Source: an uncultured Methylococcaceae bacterium (GTDB lineage: Bacteria > Pseudomonadota > Gammaproteobacteria > Methylococcales > Methylomonadaceae). From it: DNA of 5,220 nucleotides. The DNA is taken from NCBI GenBank assembly GCA_903903365.1, contig CAIUYS010000009.1, forward strand, positions 1 to 5,220, given 5' to 3'. This document shows, in pieces, positions 1 to 5,212 of this stretch. Position numbers and translations under genes: made by a program. Within the stretch, counting starts at the first letter, position 1. Each line of letters starts with the position of its first letter. Under the pieces are notes generated by a model. It saw only the letters and a list, made by a program, of their open reading frames with translations. It did not search any database and was not told the DNA's origin.

Positions 1-578
1 CCGCTTTCATAACGATGCGCAATGAATTCAAACAACACCTGAGTTTCGGCATCCGTTTTTTTAACATAGCCGATATCATCAATAACCAAGACCTGATATT
101 TATCCAGTCTTGTCATCGCGATCATTAAATCCAGATCCCGCTTGGCTTGTTGTAGGCTTTGCACGAGTGCCACGGCTGAGAACCATTTGACGCGTACATT
201 TTTCTCTATTAAGTGGGTAGCGAGCGCGGCCGCTATATGCGATTTACCGACCCCGGACGGTCCAATCAACAAGACGTTTCCGGCATGGTGAGCCCAGTCA
301 GTCTGATCTTTAAGCCCAATAACCTGTTGTTGAACGGCGGCATTGATTTCGGTAAGCATCAGGTTGGCAAAGCTTTTTCCTGGCGGCAAGCCGGCTTCTC
401 GCGTCCATTTTTGCACCCGTTTTTGATAACGATCCGCCGCTTCCTGCTCACAAAGCCCCGACAAATAACGGATATGGCCAAAACCTTTTTCAATAGCCTG
501 TTCTTGATGGCGTTGATAATGCCGACTAAAGGCCGGCAGCTTGAGTTCTTTCAGTAACAAGTCGATAGTTTCAGGCAT
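1..578 (-). CDS. istB: IS21-family transposition helper ATPase IstB (C-terminus cut by window edge)
   Basis: IstB is an AAA+ ATPase of the DnaA-related clade that helps the IstA transposase choose a target and stimulates its activity. The 192 residues present start at the ATG at 578-576 (MPETIDLLLKELKLPAFSRH). They include the usual N-terminal helical region, a Walker A motif GPSGVGKS at about residues 106-113, and a Walker B stretch VLVIDDIGYV at about 163-172. Family members are usually around 250 residues, so roughly the last quarter lies outside the window. The start overlaps the end of istA by 8 bases and has a strong AGGAGG nine bases upstream, inside istA, which suggests translational coupling. 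No stop or frameshift is seen. The family call is firm. Confidence 0.93.
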   Translation of the reverse strand, partial: MPETIDLLLKELKLPAFSRHYQRHQEQAIEKGFGHIRYLSGLCEQEAADRYQKRVQKWTREAGLPPGKSFANLMLTEINAAVQQQVIGLKDQTDWAHHAGNVLLIGPSGVGKSHIAAALATHLIEKNVRVKWFSAVALVQSLQQAKRDLDLMIAMTRLDKYQVLVIDDIGYVKKTDAETQVLFEFIAHRYES

Positions 579-2091
579 GACCGACAGCCTCCTGACGATG
601 CCAGTTGCCCGGCAAAAAATTATCATAACTCGCTAAATCCTGTTGCCGCGCAAGAATAACAGGCACCGCTGTCGCGCCCAAGTAACGCTCCTGTAAGGCT
701 TTGAGAGGTGGCAGCGGTTTCTTGTTATCGACAAGCGCCAATAACTCGTTGCCTAAGCGTTCTTCACAGTTATGATCCATGGCGATACGCAGCACGCCTA
801 CAATCCATTTACAGGCATCTCTGGGCTGAAACTGTTGATCGCAATGCCGCCATAGCTGTCGATAACCATCGGTGGGTAATAACTCATCGCGGAACTGTAA
901 GAACCGGAACGCCTGCGGTTTGGCAGACAAGCTATGAATGATATGCCGGTAATCAATGCAGCGGCCCCGTTCTTGGCCTGCTTTAAGGTAAACACGCGGC
1001 AGTGTACTGGTTAAGGTTTGGCCAACAAAAAAAGCCAGGCGATCATGGTAAACATGGACACGCACCTGTTCTCCAATCATTCTCGAGGGTACGGTATAGA
1101 GCACCCGTTTAACCTCCAAGGTACTGCTACGCGTTACTTTCAGACTAAGTTCGCTATAGTCCATGAAACGTTCACCGGGCAATGCTTGCAAGGCCAGTTG
1201 CTCGTCTTTAAAGCGGCTCTGGCAGCGTTTGTTTAAACGCTCGGCGACCTTGTTCAGGAATGCCTGATACTCTTTAATGGCAGTAAAATCACAACTCCCC
1301 CGCAACTTTAGGGCTTGATCCAGACGCCGTTTAAAGGAACCATGCGCACATTCAACCGCCCCGTTTTCATGGCTTACACCACGATTATTACGCGTTGCCC
1401 GTAGGTTATAGTGAGCACAGAGTGCATTATAAGATTGCGTCAGTTTCTGCTCTTCAACACTGTTGATAAAAGCCGCACTTAAGCTGTCGGTACGATGTTC
1501 AACAGGACTGCCACCCGCCAGCATTAACGCGGACTGCAAGCCGTCAGCTAAAGCGGAATAACTTTCACCGCCCAAAATGATCTGTACATACCGCCAGCCA
1601 CTGTAAGCAAAACGAAACTGATACAACAGATGGCTAAAGATCTCACCCTGAATAGTAATTTCAGTGTTCGGATGACTAAAGTCCGACAAGCCTTGTTGTC
1701 CAGCGGGTACAGACTGGCGGAAGATAACCACCTTGTCCGGCCCTTCAGTTGCTTTCCACTGCTTGACGCGACGCTGAAGGGTGCGCAAGACACTGAACGG
1801 AAATTTACCTGCATGTTCATCTTCCAGATATTCCCAGAGTGTCAACCCGGTCAGTTGCGACTCCTTCTCTAACAACGGCACCAATTCCTTTTCCCAGACG
1901 ACATCCAAAGGATCTTCACGAGTACGCCAGTGACGTTCTCCCGGAATCGAGGAGCGTTCATTTTTTTCTAATCTACGGCCGGAACGCTCAGAAATGGCGG
2001 CTTTAGCAGCAGCTGTTTCTTGGCTTTTTCCTGATTCACGTGTGCTCATATATAAATTCTCTTGGCGTTGAGTGATACGTTTTCCAGGCAA
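571..2091 (-). CDS. istA: IS21-family transposase IstA (DDE integrase-type)
   Basis: This is the DDE-family transposase that cuts and joins the element's ends. The 506 residues match the subgroup of IS21 transposases about 500 residues long. An N-terminal helix-turn-helix-like region lies at about residues 20-42 (TAAAKAAISERSGRRLE). The integrase core shows the acidic triad as D137 (GLSDFS), D202 (EHRTDSLSAAF) and E247 (HENGAVECAHGSFKRRLDQAL region), all intact. The C-terminal part is the usual DNA-binding and oligomerisation region. The chosen start is a TTG at 2091-2089, because GGAG sits seven bases upstream (2099-2102) and the helix-turn-helix needs the residues before the first ATG. The alternative ATG at 2049-2047 has only a weak ribosome site and would trim 14 residues. 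The gene overlaps istB by 8 bases. Confidence 0.93.
   Translation of the reverse strand: MPGKRITQRQENLYMSTRESGKSQETAAAKAAISERSGRRLEKNERSSIPGERHWRTREDPLDVVWEKELVPLLEKESQLTGLTLWEYLEDEHAGKFPFSVLRTLQRRVKQWKATEGPDKVVIFRQSVPAGQQGLSDFSHPNTEITIQGEIFSHLLYQFRFAYSGWRYVQIILGGESYSALADGLQSALMLAGGSPVEHRTDSLSAAFINSVEEQKLTQSYNALCAHYNLRATRNNRGVSHENGAVECAHGSFKRRLDQALKLRGSCDFTAIKEYQAFLNKVAERLNKRCQSRFKDEQLALQALPGERFMDYSELSLKVTRSSTLEVKRVLYTVPSRMIGEQVRVHVYHDRLAFFVGQTLTSTLPRVYLKAGQERGRCIDYRHIIHSLSAKPQAFRFLQFRDELLPTDGYRQLWRHCDQQFQPRDACKWIVGVLRIAMDHNCEERLGNELLALVDNKKPLPPLKALQERYLGATAVPVILARQQDLASYDNFLPGNWHRQEAVGHA
588..593 (-). promoter_or_regulatory. Ribosome binding site of istB, inside the end of istA
   Basis: The minus strand reads AGGAGG here, nine bases before the istB ATG. 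A full consensus Shine-Dalgarno inside the upstream gene fixes the istB start and fits coupled translation of istA and istB. Confidence 0.8.
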
Positions 2092-2137
2092 GGGTGAGCT
2101 CCAAATAAGTTGAAATCCACCCTTGTCCTACATATCG

Positions 2138-2183
2138 GTCAACCGGTCAAGATAGTTGTCGTCAACCGGACAGGATAATTGTC
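2138..2183. repeat. Two tandem 23-bp repeats at the IS21 terminus (likely transposase binding sites)
   Basis: Positions 2138-2160 and 2161-2183 are back-to-back copies, each starting GTCAACCGG and ending TTGTC, identical at 20 of 23 positions. Repeated sites just inside the ends are a known IS21 feature and are bound by IstA. The outermost bases up to 2191 (GCCGAACA) follow directly. Their position between the istA start and the element end supports the placement of the terminus. Confidence 0.8.
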
Positions 2184-2293
2184 GCCGAACATTTTACTCC
2201 AGCCGCAGTATTATATTATTACGATACTTAACTGTGGGCAGTGACGCTCCGGCATGGGAACTATAGATTTTCAGATAAATATTTTCGATACTA

Positions 2294-2530
2294 ACGGATA
2301 CTATCCCTTTAAGGGCATGGGTATATACACAACTCGTCATCCCGGCAAGGATTGCCGGGAACCAGATGCCATGGATGGCAATATTGAACTACGCAAACCA
2401 TTTTTTAGCTATATCAAATTACTTTTTATCTGATTTTTCACATCCCTGTGCCATGGATTCCGGCAATCCCTGCCGGAATGACGGCTATATGATTTGTGTA
2501 GATACCTATGCTTTAAGGGATGGTATCCGT
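2294..2530. mobile_element. MITE-like element with long imperfect inverted arms, non-coding
   Basis: The two ends read inward as ACGGATACTATCCCTTTAAG (left) and ACGGATACCATCCCTTAAAG (right, reverse complement), and the similarity continues for roughly 85-90 bases on each side. It includes a shared core of GTCAT, C/T, CCGGCA and GGATTGCCGG and an ATGG block. Each arm has its own small hairpin: CCCGGCAA/TTGCCGGG in the left arm and CCGGCA/TGCCGG in the right. The centre is AT-rich and has no reading frame. The structure fits a miniature inverted-repeat element or a large intergenic hairpin. No clear target duplication is seen at the edges. Confidence 0.6.
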
Positions 2531-2556
2531 GTGAGTTAAACTGTCGTGTAGAGCTG

Positions 2557-2628
2557 GTCGGGTTAGGCGTTAGCCGTAACCCGACACAGATACTTCGATT
2601 TGTCGGGTTACGCTGTCGCTAACCCGAC
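2557..2628. repeat. REP-like hairpin pair, copy 1
   Basis: Two short palindromes share the arms GTCGGGTTA and TAACCCGAC: 2557-2585, with an inner GGC/GCC, and 2602-2628. They are separated by a 16-base spacer containing AGATACTT. The same arrangement recurs at 4982-5052 with a few changes. The paired, same-arm layout resembles bacterial REP/BIME-type intergenic palindromes. It lies 86 bases upstream of the sugar transferase start. Confidence 0.8.
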
Positions 2629-2704
2629 GCGATGGTAATTGCAAAAAGTGTAACCCGAGGAATGAAGGATGCCCTCGATTTATCTGAAAATTTATAATGA
2701 GTGT

Positions 2705-2708
2705 GAGG
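2705..2708 (+). promoter_or_regulatory. Ribosome binding site that decides the sugar transferase start
   Basis: GAGG lies six bases before the ATG at 2715. The in-frame ATG at 2697 has only AT-rich sequence before it, and the ATG at 2709 directly abuts the GAGG, so 2715 is the preferred start. Confidence 0.6.
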
Positions 2709-2714
2709 ATGAAA

Positions 2715-3839
2715 ATGAATAAGAAAGCCTATTCTATAGCAGCGTTGTCGACATCCACAGGCTCATTTATTAATTCAAGTCGATTCTGGGTTTCATCTGA
2801 AAAAATAATTTATGATGCTTATTTTTTTGAGAATTTGCGTATTGAAAAACTTCGGGCGCAGCGGTCTAAATCCACGTTATCCATTATATTACTGGCTCTT
2901 GAAAAAGAGACGGATACTGAATCTATTAATACGAGAGCGATTTTAGATGGTATTCAGACAAAGATACGAAATACTGATATTAGTGGTTTTATCAATCACA
3001 AAACTATAGGCGTACTTCTCCCCGATACGGACGAGAATGGAGCGAATAAGCTCTGTGAAAAATTAGTTAACGGACATCCGCAATTTTCTGCGACGACCTC
3101 AAGCTATCCGGATCATATATTTGAAAGCCTCGAAAAAATAGGCGTTATTCAACCCGATGCGCATCCTTTTGAACTGAAAGATTCAATGGATAATGTTTGG
3201 TTTAAGCTTTTTTTTAAAAGAGTTCTTGATATCATAGGCTCAATTATAGGTATACTAATTTTAGCGCCTGTCATGTTAGTAACAGCATTGGTTATCAAAG
3301 TAACTTCGCCGGGGCCGGTCATTTTCAGTCAAATCCGCTTGGGCAAGAAAGGTATTCCTTTTAAATTCTACAAATTTCGATCCATGCATGTAGATATGGA
3401 TGACAAGATACACCGTGAATACATCCAAAACTTTATCAACGGTCATCTCGAAAAAATCAATCAGGGGGATGCGGAAGAGCCATTTTATAAAATGAAAGCG
3501 GATCCCCGGATAACCCGGATTGGACGATTCATTCGAAAAACCAGCATTGATGAAATACCACAGTTTTTTAATGTGCTAAAAGGGGACATGAGTCTGGTTG
3601 GACCAAGACCACCTCTATCTTACGAAGCCGAGAAATACCAATCATGGCATCTCCGGCGCATAGTCGATATGAAGCCCGGAATCACCGGACTCTGGCAGAT
3701 AGAAGGACGAAGCAAGACAGAATGGGATGATGCGGTGAGACTCGATATTCGATATATACAGAATTGGTCCCTTATCATGGATTTAAAGATATTATTCAAA
3801 ACGGTTTATATTGTTTTATGGTGCAGAGGTGCAGTGTGA
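2715..3839 (+). CDS. Polyprenyl-phosphate sugar-1-phosphate transferase with a degenerate GGDEF-like N-terminal domain
   Basis: The enzyme would transfer a sugar-1-phosphate from a nucleotide sugar to undecaprenyl phosphate on the cytoplasmic face of the inner membrane, the first step of a surface glycan. Numbering is for the 374-residue product starting at 2715; an in-frame ATG at 2697 would add six residues. The C-terminal half is a typical bacterial sugar transferase domain. It has one hydrophobic segment at about 168-196, SPGP at 198-201, KFRSM at 220-224, the catalytic Asp-Glu pair in TSIDEIPQFFNVLKGD (D279/E280), VGPRPP, and PGITGLWQ at 321-328. The first 160 residues lack the multi-helix membrane bundle of WcaJ-type enzymes. 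Instead they carry a soluble region whose IGVLLPDTDENGA stretch matches the segment that follows GGDEF in diguanylate cyclases, with NHKTI in place of the signature. Sugar specificity cannot be read from the sequence. Confidence 0.92.
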   Translation: MNKKAYSIAALSTSTGSFINSSRFWVSSEKIIYDAYFFENLRIEKLRAQRSKSTLSIILLALEKETDTESINTRAILDGIQTKIRNTDISGFINHKTIGVLLPDTDENGANKLCEKLVNGHPQFSATTSSYPDHIFESLEKIGVIQPDAHPFELKDSMDNVWFKLFFKRVLDIIGSIIGILILAPVMLVTALVIKVTSPGPVIFSQIRLGKKGIPFKFYKFRSMHVDMDDKIHREYIQNFINGHLEKINQGDAEEPFYKMKADPRITRIGRFIRKTSIDEIPQFFNVLKGDMSLVGPRPPLSYEAEKYQSWHLRRIVDMKPGITGLWQIEGRSKTEWDDAVRLDIRYIQNWSLIMDLKILFKTVYIVLWCRGAV

Positions 3840-3970
3840 TGCACAAATCTATAGGCTACAGGTTTATAAATGATGCTAAATATGCCCATTACTCAACCTT
3901 CAAGTTTTTAATTCTTGATTTCGTGGTATTCAGCAATAACAGGCATTAGGCGTAGGCCGGAATAAGTAAT

Positions 3971-4060
3971 GCGCATGAAATAACTTCAGCATCTTGCTCC
4001 CTCTCCCTCTGGGAGAGGGCTGGGGTGAGGGAACATAAATGGTCAAGTTATTTCATGCGC
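3971..4060. mobile_element. 90-bp MITE-like element with perfect 16-bp terminal inverted repeats
   Basis: GCGCATGAAATAACTT at 3971-3986 is matched exactly in reverse complement at 4045-4060. Between them is a CCCTCTCCC/GGGAGAGGG hairpin (3999-4007 and 4011-4019, three-base loop) followed by GGGGTGAGGG. This CCCTC-rich motif resembles a repeat common in many proteobacterial genomes. Small size, perfect ends and no coding capacity fit a non-autonomous element or large REP-type unit. Which transposase would mobilise it is unknown. Confidence 0.6.
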
Positions 4061-4075
4061 GTTTCTAAAACCACC

Positions 4076-4151
4076 CAAGCGTAGCGCGTGGTGGCGTTTC
4101 CGGGACACACTCGTTCAGCATTGCCGGAAACGCTCAACTCGCTTACGCTTG
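4076..4151. repeat. Hairpin made of the inner blocks of the two inverted repeat copies
   Basis: CAAGCGTAGCG at 4076-4086 pairs with CGCTTACGCTTG at 4140-4151 with one extra base. GCGTTTCCGG at 4094-4103 pairs perfectly with CCGGAAACGC at 4124-4133. It is the inner part of the larger nested palindrome at 3952-4172. Confidence 0.65.
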
Positions 4152-4180
4152 AAAAGCCTTATTCCGGCCTACATCTAAGG

Positions 4181-4227
4181 AGGGACATTTTTTTGGGCAG
4201 GCTTTACGCCTGCCCTTTAATGCCACG
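4181..4227 (+). repeat. Leader hairpin repeat, copy 1 (upstream of the acetyltransferase)
   Basis: Positions 4195-4227 are identical over 33 bases to 5103-5135. The shared unit contains the hairpin GGGCAGGC-TTTAC-GCCTGCCC (8-bp stem, 5-base loop) followed by TTTAATGCCACG. A preceding CATTTTTTTG is also shared, with a 4-base difference in spacing between copies. The unit ends 43 bases before the acetyltransferase start and has the same orientation relative to the downstream gene in both copies. The hairpin plus short T run resembles a weak intrinsic terminator or attenuator, but a simple dispersed repeat is equally possible. Confidence 0.7.
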
Positions 4228-4254
4228 GCTTAACCTACAATCATTTCATTAACT

Positions 4255-4260
4255 TAGGAG
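4255..4260 (+). promoter_or_regulatory. Ribosome binding site of the acetyltransferase
   Basis: TAGGAG lies ten bases before the ATG at 4271. It is a strong Shine-Dalgarno with slightly long spacing and supports that start. Confidence 0.65.
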
Positions 4261-4270
4261 CAAATAATCA

Positions 4271-4747
4271 ATGATAAGCCAAGATGTTCAGTTAGGTGAC
4301 GGGGTTCTCATATTTCACCCGGATCTTGTTAACCTATACGGTTGCCAAATTGGTGCGGGCACCAAGGTCGGTTCATTTGTGGAGATACAAAAAGGTGCTT
4401 CGATTGGTGCCAGATGCAAAATTTCCAGCCACAGCTTTATTTGTGAGGGTGTAGAAATTGATGATTGCGTATTTGTAGGTCATGGCGTGATGTTTATTAA
4501 TGACACCTATCCAAAAGCAGTCGGTGAGGACGGTGAATTGCAAACAGAAGCTGATTGGCAATTGATTCGCACCCGGGTTAAATCTCGCGCCTCAATCGGT
4601 AGTAATGCAACTATTTTGTGTGGCATTACTATCGGAGAAAACGCTCTGGTCGGTGCCGGTGCCGTAGTGACCAAAGATGTTCCTGATTATGCCATTGTTG
4701 CCGGCGTTCCTGCTCGTGTGATAGGAGATACACGGTCGCAAGATTAA
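4271..4747 (+). CDS. Left-handed beta-helix N-acetyltransferase, WbpD/WlbB-like (amino-sugar nucleotide acetylation)
   Basis: The 158-residue protein is made largely of hexapeptide repeats (for example IGAGTKVGSFVEIQKGASIGARCKI and IGSNATILCGITIGENALVGAGAVV, shown in part), which fold into a left-handed beta-helix that usually works as a trimer using acetyl-CoA. Landmarks are SHSFICEG with H54 as the likely catalytic-type histidine, the FINDTYPKA segment with N77, an acidic loop at about 85-97, and the C-terminal VVTKDVPDYAIVAGVPARVIG typical of sugar acetyltransferases. The ND-YP segment and overall order match the group that acetylates a 3-amino sugar nucleotide, such as UDP-GlcNAc(3NH2)A N-acetyltransferase. 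A related 3-amino-deoxyhexose acetyltransferase remains possible. Length is slightly short but complete for the group. The partner oxidase and aminotransferase genes are not in the window. Confidence 0.88.
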   Translation: MISQDVQLGDGVLIFHPDLVNLYGCQIGAGTKVGSFVEIQKGASIGARCKISSHSFICEGVEIDDCVFVGHGVMFINDTYPKAVGEDGELQTEADWQLIRTRVKSRASIGSNATILCGITIGENALVGAGAVVTKDVPDYAIVAGVPARVIGDTRSQD

Positions 4748-4815
4748 GTAATGAGTGTTGTGATGGATGATTTGTCAGTAGATCCGGTTCGATAGTTGGA
4801 TTTACCTACGAACAA

Positions 4816-4926
4816 ATGGAAAAGGACACGGAAAACAAAATACTGTTGATCCTTGAAGTACATAATAAACCGCCTATACTTGAAGTTAAGTCATTAGATG
4901 GGTGTGTAGATAGCCATAATGCATAA
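4816..4926 (+). other. Short open frame of 36 codons, possibly a gene remnant
   Basis: The frame opens after a stop at 4768-4770 and runs to TAA at 4924-4926; the first ATG is at 4816. The product (ending PPILEVKSLDGCVDSHNA) is not recognised. There is no convincing ribosome binding site. The composition looks more protein-like than the repeats around it, so a fragment of a decayed gene is possible. This is weak support, given mainly because it is the only plausible coding stretch in the 465-base gap. Confidence 0.15.
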
Positions 4927-4981
4927 TTTAATCTGCCACACAATTAGCCCCCATGAGCCGAAATGCTAGTAATATCTGTAT

Positions 4982-5052
4982 GTCGGGTTAGGCGCTAGCC
5001 GTAACCCGACAGATACTTTGGATTTGTCGGGTTACGCTGTCGCTAACCCGAC
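4982..5052. repeat. REP-like hairpin pair, copy 2
   Basis: Palindromes at 4982-5010 and 5026-5052 have the same GTCGGGTTA/TAACCCGAC arms, order and orientation as copy 1 at 2557-2628. The spacer is one base shorter and there are a few substitutions, including GCGCTAGCC for GCGTTAGCC. It lies upstream of the gene that starts at 5213, as copy 1 lies upstream of the sugar transferase. Confidence 0.8.
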
Positions 5053-5075
5053 GCGACTACCCAACTTTGCTTTTC

Positions 5076-5098
5076 CCCCGGATGCGGGGCATTTTTTT
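5076..5098 (+). terminator. Possible intrinsic terminator
   Basis: CCCCG-GATG-CGGGG forms a short GC-rich hairpin followed by CA and seven T residues, the layout of a rho-independent terminator. The stem is only five pairs and lies 330 bases after the acetyltransferase stop. The T run also belongs to the dispersed leader repeat, so the terminator reading is tentative. Confidence 0.4.
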
Positions 5099-5135
5099 GT
5101 AGGGGCAGGCTTTACGCCTGCCCTTTAATGCCACG
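5086..5135 (+). repeat. Leader hairpin repeat, copy 2 (upstream of the gene at 5213)
   Basis: This is the second copy of the unit at 4181-4227, with CATTTTTTTG, then a 4-base insertion, then 33 identical bases holding the GGGCAGGC/GCCTGCCC hairpin. It ends about 77 bases before the next start codon and is followed by TTAGGAG, as copy 1 is. Confidence 0.7.
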
Positions 5136-5143
5136 ATATTAGG

Positions 5144-5167
5144 AGGGCAACCGCAAGGGATTGCCCT
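5144..5167. repeat. Short palindrome
   Basis: AGGGCAA at 5144-5150 pairs with TTGCCCT at 5161-5167 across a ten-base loop. It directly follows the leader repeat and may be a further small intergenic repeat unit. Confidence 0.45.
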
Positions 5168-5212
5168 TACGGTAGGTAGCCCAATTTTTTATTCGATTTA
5201 AGGAAAGCTATC

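Larger units (their letters stand above)
1..2191 (-). mobile_element. IS21-family insertion sequence, partial (istA-side end present, istB-side end off the window)
   Basis: The element is recognised by an istA-istB gene pair with overlapping reading frames and by an end that carries internal tandem repeats, both hallmarks of the IS21 family. The istA-side terminus is placed at about 2191 because the minus strand there reads TGTTCGGCGACAATT, starting with the TG dinucleotide usual for IS21 ends. The opposite end and any target duplication lie before position 1, so neither can be checked. Both genes are open with intact catalytic motifs, so nothing visible suggests the element is dead. It is transcribed away from the polysaccharide genes on its right. 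Confidence 0.88.
2263..2695. repeat. 18-bp inverted repeat bracketing the non-coding region before the sugar transferase gene
   Basis: The sequence ATAGATTTTCAGATAAAT at 2263-2280 recurs in reverse complement at 2678-2695 with one mismatch in 18. The pair encloses the MITE-like element and the REP-like hairpins, and the right copy ends about 20 bases before the chosen start codon. It could be the outer edge of a larger composite repeat or a two-site operator. The repeat itself is directly visible; its role is unknown. Confidence 0.5.
3952..4172. repeat. Nested palindromic repeat: two inverted copies of one intergenic repeat
   Basis: The outer arms GTAGGCCGGAATAAG (3952-3966) and CTTATTCCGGCCTAC (4158-4172) are a perfect 15-bp inverted repeat. 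Reading inward from each side, the same block order appears: GTAGGCCGGAATAAG, then CAAGCGTA(A)GCG, then GCGTTTCCGG. This points to two inverted copies of one REP-like repeat. The right copy is compact, while the left copy is split by extra sequence containing the 90-bp element at 3971-4060. It fills most of the gap between the two glycan genes. The 110 bases before it (3840-3951) show nothing recognisable. Confidence 0.65.

Noticed and set aside
213..557. Plus-strand open frame of 114 codons
   Set aside because: It lies entirely antisense to istB, whose Walker motifs and ribosome site are clear, and its product has no recognisable features.
708..1872. Several shorter open frames on both strands within the istA region
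   Set aside because: All overlap the intact transposase frame, lack convincing ribosome sites and resemble no family.
2138..2183. Tandem repeats as a CRISPR-like array
   Set aside because: The two units are directly adjacent with no spacer and sit at an IS21 terminus, where such repeats are expected.
2693..2698. Perfect TATAAT as a promoter -10 box for the sugar transferase
   Set aside because: No matching -35 box lies 16-18 bases upstream, and transcription from it would begin at or inside the GAGG ribosome site, leaving no usable leader for the 2715 start.
3764..3949. Plus-strand open frame overlapping the end of the sugar transferase
   Set aside because: It starts inside the conserved C-terminus of the sugar transferase in another frame and ends in repeat DNA; a by-product of the real gene.
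4195..4227. Riboswitch reading of the leader repeat
   Set aside because: The unit is a single simple hairpin with no conserved aptamer-like core, and it recurs as a dispersed repeat; no ligand class is suggested.
4373..4561. Minus-strand open frame of 62 codons
   Set aside because: It is antisense to the hexapeptide-repeat acetyltransferase and has no features of its own.
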